A DNA stretch of 33,643 bases from Robiginitomaculum sp. (lineage in GTDB: Bacteria; Pseudomonadota; Alphaproteobacteria; Caulobacterales; Maricaulaceae). The stretch's first letter is position 1; each line of letters starts with the position of its first letter. Of the stretch, positions 1-7,777 are shown one piece after another. A model generated the notes under the pieces. The model was not told the origin of the DNA and did no database searches. It worked only from the letters and a program-made list of their open reading frames with translations. Location of the stretch: positions 1-33,643 of the forward strand of contig JAESUG010000090.1 in NCBI GenBank assembly GCA_016763185.1, in the 5' to 3' direction. A program made the position numbers and the translations under genes.

Positions 1-240
1 TAACGCTTTAATTTCTTCTTTGGGGCGCTTCCAGTTTTCAGTAGAAAAGCTAAATAGCGTTAAATGCTTGGTTCCTGATTGCGCCACATGGCCCACAACT
101 TTTCGTAACGTCTCAACCCCCGCTTGGTGACCAAAAATACGGGGTTTGCCTTGTGATTGCGCCCAACGGCCATTGCCGTCCATAACAATAGCAACATGTT
201 TTGGTAAAAAATTTACTGAGGTAGGAGTATCAACCACCAC
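1..240 (-). CDS. uppS: Isoprenyl transferase (undecaprenyl diphosphate synthase), N-terminal part
   Basis: Partial gene; the C-terminal two thirds lie beyond the window start. The cis-prenyltransferase makes the undecaprenyl diphosphate lipid carrier used for peptidoglycan and surface polysaccharides, by adding isopentenyl units to farnesyl diphosphate. The 80 visible codons contain the family signature [13 protein letters not shown], whose Asp binds the Mg-diphosphate, followed by [13 protein letters not shown] and [12 protein letters not shown], both typical of UppS. It is too short in the window to appear in the ORF track. The likely start is GTG at 240, four bases after the frr stop, with an AGG Shine-Dalgarno inside the frr end; GTG at 237 is an alternative. 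It is the last visible gene of the pyrH-frr-uppS run. Confidence 0.93.
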   Translation of the reverse strand, partial: MVVDTPTSVNFLPKHVAIVMDGNGRWAQSQGKPRIFGHQAGVETLRKVVGHVAQSGTKHLTLFSFSTENWKRPKEEIKAL

Positions 241-244
241 GAAC

Positions 245-802
245 TTAAACCTGCATAATTTCTTCTTCTTTTGACCCAAGCGCTTGGTCAATATTCGAAA
301 TCTGTGCATCCGTTGCCGCTTGCACTTCCGCGCTCAAGCGTTTGTGCTCGTCTTCACTAATTTCGTTTTGTTTTTCCATGGTCTTTAGGGCTTCCATGCC
401 ATCACGGCGAACATTGCGCACTGCAATTTTGGCGCTTTCGGAGAAACGACCGGCTAATTTGGTCATCTCCACACGTCTTTCTTCGTTAAGCGGCGGAACT
501 GGAATGCGGATATTTTGTCCGTCAACGATTGGGTTAACCCCAAGATCAGCATTGCGAACCGCACGCTCGACCGCGCCAACCATGGTTTTGTCCCATACGG
601 ATATTGATAACATTCTAGGCTCTGGAACATTGACCGTTCCAACTTGAGCTAATGGCATGACCGCGCCATATGCATCGACAACAACACTATCAAGCATTGC
701 GGCATTTGCCCGACCGGTACGCAAACCTGAAAACTCATGTTTTAATGCTGAAAACGCACCATCCATCCGTCTTCGAATATCTTCAATATCATAGGATGCC
801 AT
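245..802 (-). CDS. frr: Ribosome recycling factor
   Basis: 185 residues, the normal RRF length. RRF acts with EF-G to split the post-termination ribosome into subunits. The protein has the two-domain RRF pattern: an N-terminal helix with [19 protein letters not shown], the central beta domain ([14 protein letters not shown], then [14 protein letters not shown]) and a C-terminal helical return with [17 protein letters not shown]. The ATG at 802 is preceded by AAAAGG overlapping the pyrH stop, so the two genes are coupled with an 11-base gap. uppS follows after 4 bases. The order pyrH-frr-uppS is standard in alphaproteobacteria. Confidence 0.98.
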   Translation of the reverse strand: MASYDIEDIRRRMDGAFSALKHEFSGLRTGRANAAMLDSVVVDAYGAVMPLAQVGTVNVPEPRMLSISVWDKTMVGAVERAVRNADLGVNPIVDGQNIRIPVPPLNEERRVEMTKLAGRFSESAKIAVRNVRRDGMEALKTMEKQNEISEDEHKRLSAEVQAATDAQISNIDQALGSKEEEIMQV

Positions 803-813
803 GATGGTGCCTT

Positions 814-1563
814 TTACCCGTTTTTGTTGTTATCAATAATGGTGCATACACCGTTGCCAGTAAGCACATTTTGCAACGTACCGGAAACTTGATTGGAGTA
901 AACAATGATCGGAATATTATTATCACGCATCATCGCCACTGCTGATGCGTCCATGACCCGCAAATCATCTGCCAAAACCTTGCCATAACTAAGCCGGTCA
1001 TAGCGGCGTGCCGATGGATCCTTTTTCGGGTCCGCCGAATAGACGCCATCAACCTGGGTGCCTTTTAGCAAGGCATCGCACCCCATTTCCGCCGCCCGAA
1101 GCGCCGCGCCGGTGTCCGTGGTAAAAAATGGATTGCCCGTGCCTGCGGCAAAAATTACAATCCGGCCTCGTTCCATATGTCGAATGGCTCGGCGACGAAT
1201 ATAAGGCTCGCAAACCGACATCATCGGAATCGCAGATTGAACTCGGGTTTCAACCCCAGTCATTTCCAGCGCATTTTGCATGGCCAAAGCATTCATTACA
1301 GTGGCCAACATGCCCATATAGTCAGCAGTGGCCCGTTCCATGCCCTGTTCTGCTGCCGAAAGGCCACGAAAAATATTACCGCCACCTATAACCAGACAAA
1401 TTTGCACCCCACTCTTCATCGCGCTTGCGACTTCGTCTGCAATGGCCCGCACCGCCGTGTTATCGATGCCATAGGCCTGTCCGCCCATCAAAGATTCGCC
1501 AGACAATTTCAGCAAGACCCGGCCGAATTTCTGGTCCCCTTTGGGTTCCGGGGTTTGGTTCAT
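814..1563 (-). CDS. pyrH: UMP kinase (uridylate kinase)
   Basis: Phosphorylates UMP to UDP in pyrimidine nucleotide synthesis; bacterial PyrH is a hexamer of the amino-acid-kinase fold. Visible motifs are [12 protein letters not shown] near the N-terminus, the glycine-rich [25 protein letters not shown], and a C-terminal region with [12 protein letters not shown]. The ORF track starts at 1641, but the ATG at 1563 is better: it gives 249 residues beginning MNQTPEPKG, close to family length, and has AGGAAC as Shine-Dalgarno eight bases upstream. The extra 26 residues of the longer ORF have no family resemblance. A terminator separates it from tsf, so pyrH should have its own promoter in 1564-1654, where I could not find a convincing one. 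Confidence 0.97.
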   Translation of the reverse strand: MNQTPEPKGDQKFGRVLLKLSGESLMGGQAYGIDNTAVRAIADEVASAMKSGVQICLVIGGGNIFRGLSAAEQGMERATADYMGMLATVMNALAMQNALEMTGVETRVQSAIPMMSVCEPYIRRRAIRHMERGRIVIFAAGTGNPFFTTDTGAALRAAEMGCDALLKGTQVDGVYSADPKKDPSARRYDRLSYGKVLADDLRVMDASAVAMMRDNNIPIIVYSNQVSGTLQNVLTGNGVCTIIDNNKNG

Positions 1564-1654
1564 GCCAAAGTTCCTAATATATCGACTCACCTGAAAATAC
1601 CGTAGAACATTTAACAATGAAAGGGTACGCGGTTTTACCAATTACAAGCTAGCC

Positions 1655-1689
1655 AAAAAATTGAGCCAGTTTTGGGTACAAATGGCTCA
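1655..1689 (-). terminator. Rho-independent terminator after tsf
   Basis: Read on the minus strand, TGAGCCA and TGGCTCA form a 7-bp stem (plus-strand arms 1662-1668 and 1683-1689) with a 14-base loop, followed directly by a run of T (plus-strand A at 1655-1660). It lies about 23 bases after the tsf stop. The loop is somewhat large, so termination may be partial and pyrH could still receive read-through from rpsB-tsf. Confidence 0.7.
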
Positions 1690-1711
1690 GTTTTAATTTA
1701 ACCAGTCATAG

Positions 1712-2638
1712 CTAGTTTTTTTGACCAACGGCAGCGACTTCTGCCGCAAAATCTTCTTCGACCTTCTCAATCCCCTCACCAATGGTAAGGCGAGCAAATG
1801 AGCTCAAAACAATCGGCGCACCCATCTTCTCAGCACTGGCCGCAATAAATTCTTCCACAGTCAGATCTGGGTTCATCACAAAAGCTTGCTTTAACAACAC
1901 CACTTCCGAGAAAAATTTGTCAATCCGGCCATTTACCATTTTTTCAATAATCGCTTCTGGCTTTCCTGACTCGCGAGCTTGTTCCACCAATACCGAACGC
2001 TCACGTTCAACATCCGCTGAATCTAAATCATCGACCGACAGCGACAACGGCGAAGTTGCTGCAATATGCATCGCAATTTTTCGACCAATTTCGTTCAACT
2101 GATCCGTATTGCCTGAGCTTTCTAGCCCGACTAAAACTCCAATGCGTCCCAAATTATCGGCCACGGCACCATGAACATACTTCGCAACAACACCTTGGTT
2201 CACCTGTAAGGCGGCAGCGCGGCGCAATGTCATATGTTCACCAATCGTCGAGATCAATTGGGTCAATGCATCCGATACCACCTCACCAGAACTCATTTTG
2301 GCAGCGGCGATTTGCTCCAAATTACCATTGCAAGCAACAGCAACCGCTGAAAGGTCTCGTGCAAAAGCTTGGAAATCAGAATTTCTGGAAACAAAGTCAG
2401 TTTCAGAATTCAGCTCAACCATCGCGGCAATATTTGCGTCACCAGCCAAAGCGATCAAACCCTCAGCCGCAATCCGTCCAGATTTCTTGGCGGCTTTCGA
2501 TAAGCCCTTAGCCCGCAACCAGTCAACGGCCTGTGTGACATCGCCATCACATTCCGACAGGGCCTTTTTGCAATCCATCATGCCTGCACCTGAAATATCG
2601 CGCAGCTCTTTAACCAACGCCGCAGTAATTATGGCCAT
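1712..2638 (-). CDS. tsf: Translation elongation factor Ts
   Basis: 308 residues, normal for EF-Ts. It is the guanine nucleotide exchange factor that reloads EF-Tu with GTP. The N-terminal UBA-like domain reads [19 protein letters not shown], followed by the EF-Tu-contacting [11 protein letters not shown] (family motif TDFV), then the core domains with [14 protein letters not shown] and a dimerisation region ending in a Glu-rich tail. The ATG at 2638 has AGGAATG as Shine-Dalgarno. It lies 126 bases after rpsB, and the pair is normally co-transcribed. A hairpin in that spacer and a terminator after the gene are listed separately. Confidence 0.98.
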   Translation of the reverse strand: MAIITAALVKELRDISGAGMMDCKKALSECDGDVTQAVDWLRAKGLSKAAKKSGRIAAEGLIALAGDANIAAMVELNSETDFVSRNSDFQAFARDLSAVAVACNGNLEQIAAAKMSSGEVVSDALTQLISTIGEHMTLRRAAALQVNQGVVAKYVHGAVADNLGRIGVLVGLESSGNTDQLNEIGRKIAMHIAATSPLSLSVDDLDSADVERERSVLVEQARESGKPEAIIEKMVNGRIDKFFSEVVLLKQAFVMNPDLTVEEFIAASAEKMGAPIVLSSFARLTIGEGIEKVEEDFAAEVAAVGQKN

Positions 2639-2723
2639 AGGTTCATTCCTTTTACATGCTTGGTGCCGAAAGTTATTCCGTACACATTTTTAGGTTTATG
2701 CCAATAATTTCAGCAGTGGGAGC

Positions 2724-2750
2724 CGGCTAGGCAACTATACCTCCTAGCCG
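2724..2750 (-). promoter_or_regulatory. Perfect 8-bp hairpin in the rpsB-tsf spacer
   Basis: CGGCTAGG (2724-2731) and CCTAGCCG (2743-2750) form a perfect stem around an 11-base loop, about 15 bases after the rpsB stop. No T run follows on the minus strand, so it is not a standard terminator. In the transcript AGGAGG, a full Shine-Dalgarno-like core, sits at the junction of stem and loop. It may be an RNA-stability element or a site that tunes the S2:EF-Ts ratio. The structure is seen; the role is inferred. Confidence 0.5.
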
Positions 2751-2764
2751 AAACCCATCAACAA

Positions 2765-3874
2765 TTAATCATCTGCTTTTGGTTTTGCTGTTTTGGCAGC
2801 TTTCTTGGCAGCTGCTGGTTTCTTAGTCGCAGCCGGTTTTTTGGCAACTGCTGGCTCTTTTTCCTTCTTCGCGGCTGGCTTTGGCTCTGCCTTGGTTGCC
2901 TTTGGTTTTACTTTAGCCGGTTCAGCTTTTGCCTTAGCCGCTTCAACTTTCACGGGTTTAGCTTTGACTGGTGTCGCTTTGGCCTCAACTTTGTCAGCTT
3001 TAGCGGGTTCAGGTTTTAGTTCAGCTTTAGCTGGCGTAACTTTTGGTTCAGCCTTCACGCTTGCGGCAGTTTCTACTGCGGGGGCTTCCACAACAGATGC
3101 GGCCTCCACTGCAATCACTGGCTCTGCCAATGCTGGCTCGACTGGATTTACAGCAGCGCCTGGGTCATGGCCCAAATCGGCTTGAGCATCGGCCATTCCG
3201 TCCAATGCGGCATCAGCAATCAATTCACAGTACAATGTGATGGCTCTTGCCGCGTCGTCATTACCTGGAACCGGGAAATCCGCGTCCGCTGGGTTCGAAT
3301 TGGTATCAATGATGGCTGCTACTGGAATGCCAAGTTTGCGCGCTTCGCCCAAAGCAATGGTTTCTTTCGTGGTATCAATTACAAAAAGAAGATCCGGAAT
3401 ACCGCCCATATCTTTAATGCCGCCAAGCGAACGTTCCAACTTGGTTTGTTCGCGAGTTAAGCCCATCAGTTCTTTTTTGGTAAGACCCGTATCAGCGCCA
3501 TCTGCTAATAGCTCTTCTAGTTTACGCAATCGGCTGATCGAATTGGAAATAGTTGCCCAATTGGTCATAGTGCCACCCAACCAACGGTGGTTTACGTAAT
3601 ACTGAGCACAACGCTTTGCCGCCAATTTCACGGGTTCCGAAGCTTGCCGTTTGGTTCCAACAAACAAAATCCGGCCGCCACGGGCCGCAACTTCACGGAC
3701 TTTCACCAAAACTTGGTGCAACAAAGGCACGGTTTGCGAAAGATCAATAATATGAATATTTGAGCGTACACCAAAAATGTACGGCTCCATTAGGGGATTC
3801 CAGCGATGTTTCTGATGACCAAAGTGAACGCCAGCTTCGAGAAGCTGCCGCATATTAATAGGGGGCAGTGCCAT
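2765..3874 (-). CDS. rpsB: Small ribosomal subunit protein uS2 with long Lys/Ala/Pro tail
   Basis: The first ~240 residues are ordinary S2: [64 protein letters not shown]-like [12 protein letters not shown], and [21 protein letters not shown]2 binds between head and body of the 30S subunit with S1. The total of 369 residues is well above the usual 230-260. The extra ~125 residues are low complexity: an acidic Ala/Val/Glu linker, then Lys-Pro-Ala repeats ending [13 protein letters not shown], resembling histone H1 or AlgP-like tails. Such tails occur in some alphaproteobacterial S2 proteins. The ATG at 3874 has AGGATAG as Shine-Dalgarno. A strong promoter lies upstream; tsf follows. Confidence 0.97.
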   Translation of the reverse strand: MALPPINMRQLLEAGVHFGHQKHRWNPLMEPYIFGVRSNIHIIDLSQTVPLLHQVLVKVREVAARGGRILFVGTKRQASEPVKLAAKRCAQYYVNHRWLGGTMTNWATISNSISRLRKLEELLADGADTGLTKKELMGLTREQTKLERSLGGIKDMGGIPDLLFVIDTTKETIALGEARKLGIPVAAIIDTNSNPADADFPVPGNDDAARAITLYCELIADAALDGMADAQADLGHDPGAAVNPVEPALAEPVIAVEAASVVEAPAVETAASVKAEPKVTPAKAELKPEPAKADKVEAKATPVKAKPVKVEAAKAKAEPAKVKPKATKAEPKPAAKKEKEPAVAKKPAATKKPAAAKKAAKTAKPKADD

Positions 3875-3886
3875 AGTCTATCCTTT

Positions 3887-3932
3887 TCCGGTTCGCCTCC
3901 GTGAAACCTGTTCCGCGGAATGCGGCACCGGA
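3887..3932 (-). promoter_or_regulatory. Possible structured leader of rpsB
   Basis: In the rpsB leader TCCGGT (plus 3927-3932) can pair with ACCGGA (plus 3887-3892), enclosing an inner CCGC/GCGG hairpin that overlaps the perfect palindrome TTCCGCGGAA. The outer stem ends just before the AGGATAG Shine-Dalgarno. S2 is known to autoregulate rpsB-tsf through the leader in Escherichia coli, so a feedback element here is plausible. The fold was done by eye and is not proven. Confidence 0.3.
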
Positions 3933-3987
3933 TGGACAATAACAGGATAATCCCTGAAATGCCCGGATTCACGTGCGGGATGAGCGC

Positions 3988-4016
3988 CTTATAGAAAGCG
4001 TTTTTTACTTTGGCAA
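3988..4016 (-). promoter_or_regulatory. Sigma70-type promoter for rpsB-tsf
   Basis: On the minus strand TTGCCA (plus 4011-4016), a 17-base spacer, then TATAAG (plus 3988-3993). The initiation site would fall near 3981, giving a leader of about 107 bases before the rpsB ATG. It lies in the 174-base gap between dnaE and rpsB, so ribosomal protein expression is independent of the LexA-controlled unit upstream. Confidence 0.6.
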
Positions 4017-4048
4017 CCCTAATTCGTCCCTAATCTGTTCCAAATTTG

Positions 4049-7000
4049 TTAGTGAACCTTCTCAATTTCGGATACAGACTGAATACCGGGAACACCACGC
4101 AAAATAGATTGGGCCATTGAGCCAATAGGCCAACCGTCTCCAAGGTCAATCTCGACACGTCGACCATCGTTTAGAGAGGTAACAATTCGAAGTTTTCCTA
4201 AGTTTTTCGTATCTTTCTGTGGTAAGGCCCGTAAATAGTCATTAATTTCTTGTGCTGGCTTTGCATCGCGTAACTGCAAAATTAAGCCTTCTACTCGAAC
4301 AGCGGCAATATTGTCTAACGTATCCACATCTTCCAAAAACATTCGAATATCACCGGAGCGGTTTTCTGCTTTTACGCGCAATACTCGAATTTGGCCGGTT
4401 TCTAAGGCATCACGGTGTTGTGCCAACACCTCTGCACTCGCTAAAACCTCGAACTCGCCCTCTGGATCGGAAAAAGAAACATAGGCAAAACGTTTCCCAT
4501 TTCGGGTTGAAACTCGCTCTTGCCGTTTTCGAACGACACCGATCATTCGAAAAATGCTCCCGTCTTGATTGGCCCTTTCCAATACTTGACCGCTAAATAC
4601 GATATTCAATTTCTCAATGCGCTCCAACTGACCATCCAATGGGTGCCCAGATAGATAAAACCCAATGCTGGCGAGTTCTTGGTCCATGCTTTCTTCGTTC
4701 GACCAAGGTTCCAATTGTGGCAAAGGCGGTCTACCAAAATTCTTGCCCTCATCACCAAAAAGACTATCTTGGTTACTTACTTTGCTTTGTGCCGCAGAAA
4801 TACTTGCGGCCTGCATCAGCGATGAAGCCTCCAACGCATTGCGGCAATTTGGCTCGATGTCGCGAAAAGCCCCAGCTTTTGCCAGATTTTCAATGGCGCG
4901 TTTATTGATGAAGCTTGGGTCAACTCGATCGGCAAAATCATATAAATTTTTAAATTTTCCACCAGATTCGCGCACCTGCACCAAATGTTCCATGGCTTGC
5001 CCGCCAACATTTCTAATGGCGCCTAAGGCATAAAGGATACGCCCATCAGCAACAGAAAAATCGGCCATGCTTGAGTTTACATTCGGTGGTATTACCTCAA
5101 TTTTTAAAAACTTAGCTTCTTGAGCAAACAAGCTAAGTTTATCTGTATTGGCCATATCAAGGCTCATCGAAGCGGCCAAAAACTCCACTGGATAATGGGT
5201 TTTCAACCAAGCCGTTTGATAGGCAATCAGCGCATATGCTGCAGAGTGCGATTTGTTAAAGCCATACCCTGCAAATTTATCAACAATATCAAAAATTTCG
5301 TCGGCCCGTTTGGGGTTGACCCCATTTTTCACCGCACCATCAACAAATCTGGTGCGTTGGGCTTTCATTTCAGCTTTGATTTTTTTGCCCATTGCCCGGC
5401 GTAATAAATCAGCTTCGCCAAGCGAATAACCAGACAGAACTTGGGCAATTTTCATGACCTGTTCTTGGTAGATAATTACCCCATAGGTATCGGCAACCAA
5501 GGGGGTAATCATTTCATGCAGGTGAATGGGTTTTTTGCGGCCAAATTTACAGGCGACATAGTCAGGAATATTATCCATTGGACCGGGCCGATACAGCGCA
5601 ATGATCGCAATAATGTCCTCAAAACAATCCGGACCGGCTTTACGTAAAGTATCGCGCATGCCCGCGCTCTCCAATTGAAACACCCCAACGGTATCCGCAG
5701 CACGCAACATGGCGTAGGTAGCTTCGTCATCCAGCGGTAAAGCCTCTACATCCAACTCCACACCATTTTTTCGCAAAAACCCGACCGTCCGGTCGATTAC
5801 GGTTAATGTTTTTAATCCCAGAAAATCAAACTTTACCAAGCCTGCCTTTTCAACCCATTTCATGTTAAATTGGGTCGCTGGAATATCTGAACGATGATCC
5901 AAATAAAGCGGGGTCAACTCCACCAAAGGCCGATCGCCAATAACAACACCGGCGGCATGGGTTGAGGCATTTCGGATTAACCCCTCAAGCTGATTGGCGG
6001 TGTGCAACAATGTTGCGACATCTTCATCTTCATCACGAGCTTGTTGTAATCCTGGTTCTTGTTGGATGGCTTGGGTAAGTGATACCGGGTCGGCCGGGTT
6101 ATTGGGTACCATTTTAGCAAGACGGTCAACTTGCCCCAAGGGCAATTGCATCACCCGGCCAACATCACGCAACGCAGCGCGTGGCTGTAACGTACCAAAG
6201 GTAATGATTTGCGCGACCCGGTCATAGCCGTATTTTTGTTTCACGTATTCGATTACCTCGCCGCGACGTTCTTGACAAAAATCAATATCAAAGTCAGGCA
6301 TCGAAACCCGTTCTGGATTTAAGAACCGCTCAAACAGCAACCCAAATCGAATGGGATCCAACCCGGTAATGGTCAACGCCCAAGCAACAACCGAACCAGC
6401 GCCAGAGCCCCTGCCCGGCCCCACGGGTATCCCTTGCTCGTTCGCCCAATGAATGAAATCGGCAACAATTAGGAAATACCCAGGAAACCCCATTTGCTCG
6501 ATCATTTGTAATTCGAACTCTAAGCGCTCCACATAGTCTTGTTTTGGGACCGCCAATTGGGTGTTTTGAAATCGCTTTTGCAAACCCTCACGGGCGCGCA
6601 ATGCTAGGTCTTGGGCTTCGCTTAAGCCTTTTTCACTGGTAAATTTTGGTAAAATTGGATCACGGGTACGCGGTCGATAACTACATCTTCGTGCAATCTC
6701 AATCGTGTTTTCCAACGCCTCCGGCAGATCAGCAAATAAAGTTGCCATCTCATCCGAACGGGTAAAGTAATGCCTCGGCGTTACTTTACGACGCTCGTTC
6801 ACCGATAAATAGGTGCTTTCAGAAATACACAATAACGCATCATGCGCTTGATAATTTTCCGGTTGCTCAAAGAAAGGTTGCTGGGTGGCAACAATGCCAA
6901 CCTCGGCGGCATAAGCCCAGTCAACCAAAACAGTTTCTGCTTTGTGTTCATCGGCTAATCCATGTCGTTGTAGCTCGACATAAAGTCGGTCTCCAAAGCC

Positions 7001-7513
7001 GTCATGAAGCTGTGATAACAAACGCGTAGCATGTTCCACTTGGTCATTGACGATCAGCTTATTCACGCAGCCTTCCGGCCCTCCGGTCAGCGCAATAATA
7101 CCCTCACTCAGCGCTAAAACAGTGGAGATATCGACGCATGGCACGGCTGCCGGGTCTCTTTCCAGCCAAATCGTGCTGGCCAATTGCAATAGATTTAGAT
7201 AGCCCTGCTCGGTACTGGCCAACAGCGCCAAATTACCATCTGGCTCTCGTGGGTTCCCCGTAGAAGTTTTTTCAAGATGGACGGCCAAGGTCAAACCGAT
7301 AATGGGCTGTATGCCGGCTTTGGCCATTACTTCGGAAAATTCCAACGCCCCGAACATATTATTGGTATCGGTAAGGGCGATGGCGGGCATTGCGGCACGA
7401 GCGCAAATATCCCTTAGTTTTTCAATTTGAACTGCGCCTTCAAGAATGGAATAGGCTGAATGGCTTCGTAGGTGAATGAAAGGCTTTGTCGCCGATCTTC
7501 CTTTGTTCGCCAT
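4049..7513 (-). CDS. dnaE: DNA polymerase III alpha subunit
   Basis: The replicative polymerase catalytic subunit, 1154 residues, normal for DnaE1. The order is a PHP domain (FIHLRSHSAYSILEG), the polymerase palm with GRGSGAGSVVAWAL and MPDFDIDFCQERR, the fingers/YGFNKSHSAAYAL region, a helix-hairpin-helix segment with NKRAIENLAKAGAF, and an OB fold (IGVVRKRQERVSTRNGK) near the C-terminus. Asp407 and Asp409 match the catalytic Asp pair of E. coli DnaE. The PHP metal-ligand pattern is degenerate (HSAYS, ALTDTNN), so proofreading must come from a separate DnaQ. The ATG at 7513 has AGGGGC as Shine-Dalgarno. It lies 70 bases after the SidA-like microprotein and shares its LexA-boxed promoter. Residue pattern, not an ImuB-linked context, favours DnaE1 over DnaE2. 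Confidence 0.97.
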   Translation of the reverse strand: MANKGRSATKPFIHLRSHSAYSILEGAVQIEKLRDICARAAMPAIALTDTNNMFGALEFSEVMAKAGIQPIIGLTLAVHLEKTSTGNPREPDGNLALLASTEQGYLNLLQLASTIWLERDPAAVPCVDISTVLALSEGIIALTGGPEGCVNKLIVNDQVEHATRLLSQLHDGFGDRLYVELQRHGLADEHKAETVLVDWAYAAEVGIVATQQPFFEQPENYQAHDALLCISESTYLSVNERRKVTPRHYFTRSDEMATLFADLPEALENTIEIARRCSYRPRTRDPILPKFTSEKGLSEAQDLALRAREGLQKRFQNTQLAVPKQDYVERLEFELQMIEQMGFPGYFLIVADFIHWANEQGIPVGPGRGSGAGSVVAWALTITGLDPIRFGLLFERFLNPERVSMPDFDIDFCQERRGEVIEYVKQKYGYDRVAQIITFGTLQPRAALRDVGRVMQLPLGQVDRLAKMVPNNPADPVSLTQAIQQEPGLQQARDEDEDVATLLHTANQLEGLIRNASTHAAGVVIGDRPLVELTPLYLDHRSDIPATQFNMKWVEKAGLVKFDFLGLKTLTVIDRTVGFLRKNGVELDVEALPLDDEATYAMLRAADTVGVFQLESAGMRDTLRKAGPDCFEDIIAIIALYRPGPMDNIPDYVACKFGRKKPIHLHEMITPLVADTYGVIIYQEQVMKIAQVLSGYSLGEADLLRRAMGKKIKAEMKAQRTRFVDGAVKNGVNPKRADEIFDIVDKFAGYGFNKSHSAAYALIAYQTAWLKTHYPVEFLAASMSLDMANTDKLSLFAQEAKFLKIEVIPPNVNSSMADFSVADGRILYALGAIRNVGGQAMEHLVQVRESGGKFKNLYDFADRVDPSFINKRAIENLAKAGAFRDIEPNCRNALEASSLMQAASISAAQSKVSNQDSLFGDEGKNFGRPPLPQLEPWSNEESMDQELASIGFYLSGHPLDGQLERIEKLNIVFSGQVLERANQDGSIFRMIGVVRKRQERVSTRNGKRFAYVSFSDPEGEFEVLASAEVLAQHRDALETGQIRVLRVKAENRSGDIRMFLEDVDTLDNIAAVRVEGLILQLRDAKPAQEINDYLRALPQKDTKNLGKLRIVTSLNDGRRVEIDLGDGWPIGSMAQSILRGVPGIQSVSEIEKVH

Positions 7514-7583
7514 AACAAGCCCCTGTTATTTAGTTGATGGATTTCAAATTTGCCACAATCGTATGGCTGTTCTATCCAACAAA

Positions 7584-7676
7584 TCAACCACCCAGAACCA
7601 TTGACCATGCACCAATCATCATAATGAAACCAGCCAAAACCGATAATGCTGCAAGCTCTCTTACTATATCTCTCAT
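7584..7676 (-). CDS. sidA: SidA-like SOS-induced membrane microprotein (30 aa)
   Basis: A small ORF below the ORF-track cutoff: ATG at 7676, TGA at 7584-7586, 30 residues. AGGGAG lies 7 bases before the ATG, a near-ideal Shine-Dalgarno. The protein has a short charged N-terminus (MRDIVRE) and one hydrophobic stretch, LAALSVLAGFIMMIGAW and on to the Gly-Gly end, long enough to span the inner membrane. A perfect GTTC-N7-GTTC LexA box sits 30-45 bases upstream, over the probable transcription start. Length, topology, SOS box and position before dnaE match SidA of Caulobacter crescentus, a 29-residue LexA-repressed inhibitor of division acting on FtsW/FtsN. I identify it by architecture and context; a residue alignment could not be made. 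The symbol is therefore provisional. Confidence 0.72.
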   Translation of the reverse strand: MRDIVRELAALSVLAGFIMMIGAWSMVLGG

Positions 7677-7683
7677 TTTCTTT

Positions 7684-7689
7684 CTCCCT
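7684..7689 (-). promoter_or_regulatory. Shine-Dalgarno of the SidA-like microprotein
   Basis: AGGGAG on the minus strand, 7 bases before the ATG at 7676. This is among the best ribosome binding sites in the window and is the main evidence that the 30-codon ORF is translated. The dyad at 7696-7714 would fold just upstream of it in the transcript. Confidence 0.7.
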
Positions 7690-7695
7690 ATATGT

Positions 7696-7714
7696 TCACG
7701 AGTTATGTTCGTGA
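7696..7714. repeat. Dyad TCACGA-N7-TCGTGA overlapping the LexA box
   Basis: Perfect 6-bp inverted repeat (7696-7701 and 7709-7714) with a 7-base spacer. It overlaps the LexA box and would form a hairpin in the leader a few bases before the Shine-Dalgarno of the microprotein, if transcription starts near 7720. It may be a chance by-product of the GTTC/GAAC motifs or a translation-control hairpin. Confidence 0.4.
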
Positions 7715-7721
7715 TTTGTTC
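7707..7721 (-). promoter_or_regulatory. LexA box (alphaproteobacterial SOS operator)
   Basis: Plus strand GTTCGTGATTTGTTC, a perfect GTTC-N7-GTTC direct repeat; on the minus strand GAAC-N7-GAAC. This is the established LexA site of alphaproteobacteria, distinct from the CTG-N10-CAG of gammaproteobacteria. It lies directly downstream of the likely -10 hexamer and over the inferred start of transcription, a position that would block RNA polymerase. Two further GTTC half-sites lie at 7694-7697 and 7743-7746 with non-standard spacing. Confidence 0.82.
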
Positions 7722-7726
7722 TTATA

Positions 7727-7756
7727 GCTATATTCCCTTTTTGTTCTTATTGTCAA
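7727..7756 (-). promoter_or_regulatory. Promoter of the microprotein-dnaE unit
   Basis: On the minus strand a consensus -35 TTGACA (plus 7751-7756) and TATAGC (plus 7727-7732) with an 18-base spacer; ATATAG, shifted by one, gives 17. TATAAG at 7721-7726 is a poorer choice because the spacer would be 24. The start would fall near 7720, inside the LexA box, giving a ~45-base leader before the microprotein and ~207 before dnaE. Confidence 0.65.
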
Positions 7757-7777
7757 GCCTGTTTTTCATATGACTGC

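Noticed and set aside
2793-3185. 130-residue plus-strand ORF rich in Ala, Gly and Phe
   Set aside because: It is the antisense shadow of the Lys/Ala/Pro repeats of rpsB; the long open frame comes from the repeat composition.
3790-3972. 60-residue ORF across the rpsB leader and start
   Set aside because: GTG start without ribosome binding site, overlaps the rpsB start in another frame; a leader peptide is possible but unsupported.
7694-7710. Second LexA box GTTC-N9-GTTC
   Set aside because: Spacing is 9 rather than the required 7 bases; noted only as extra half-sites.
7534-7773. 79-residue plus-strand ORF with hydrophobic C-terminus upstream of dnaE
   Set aside because: It is antisense to the microprotein and its promoter, has no ribosome binding site before its ATG, and its hydrophobicity comes from the AT-rich promoter sequence.
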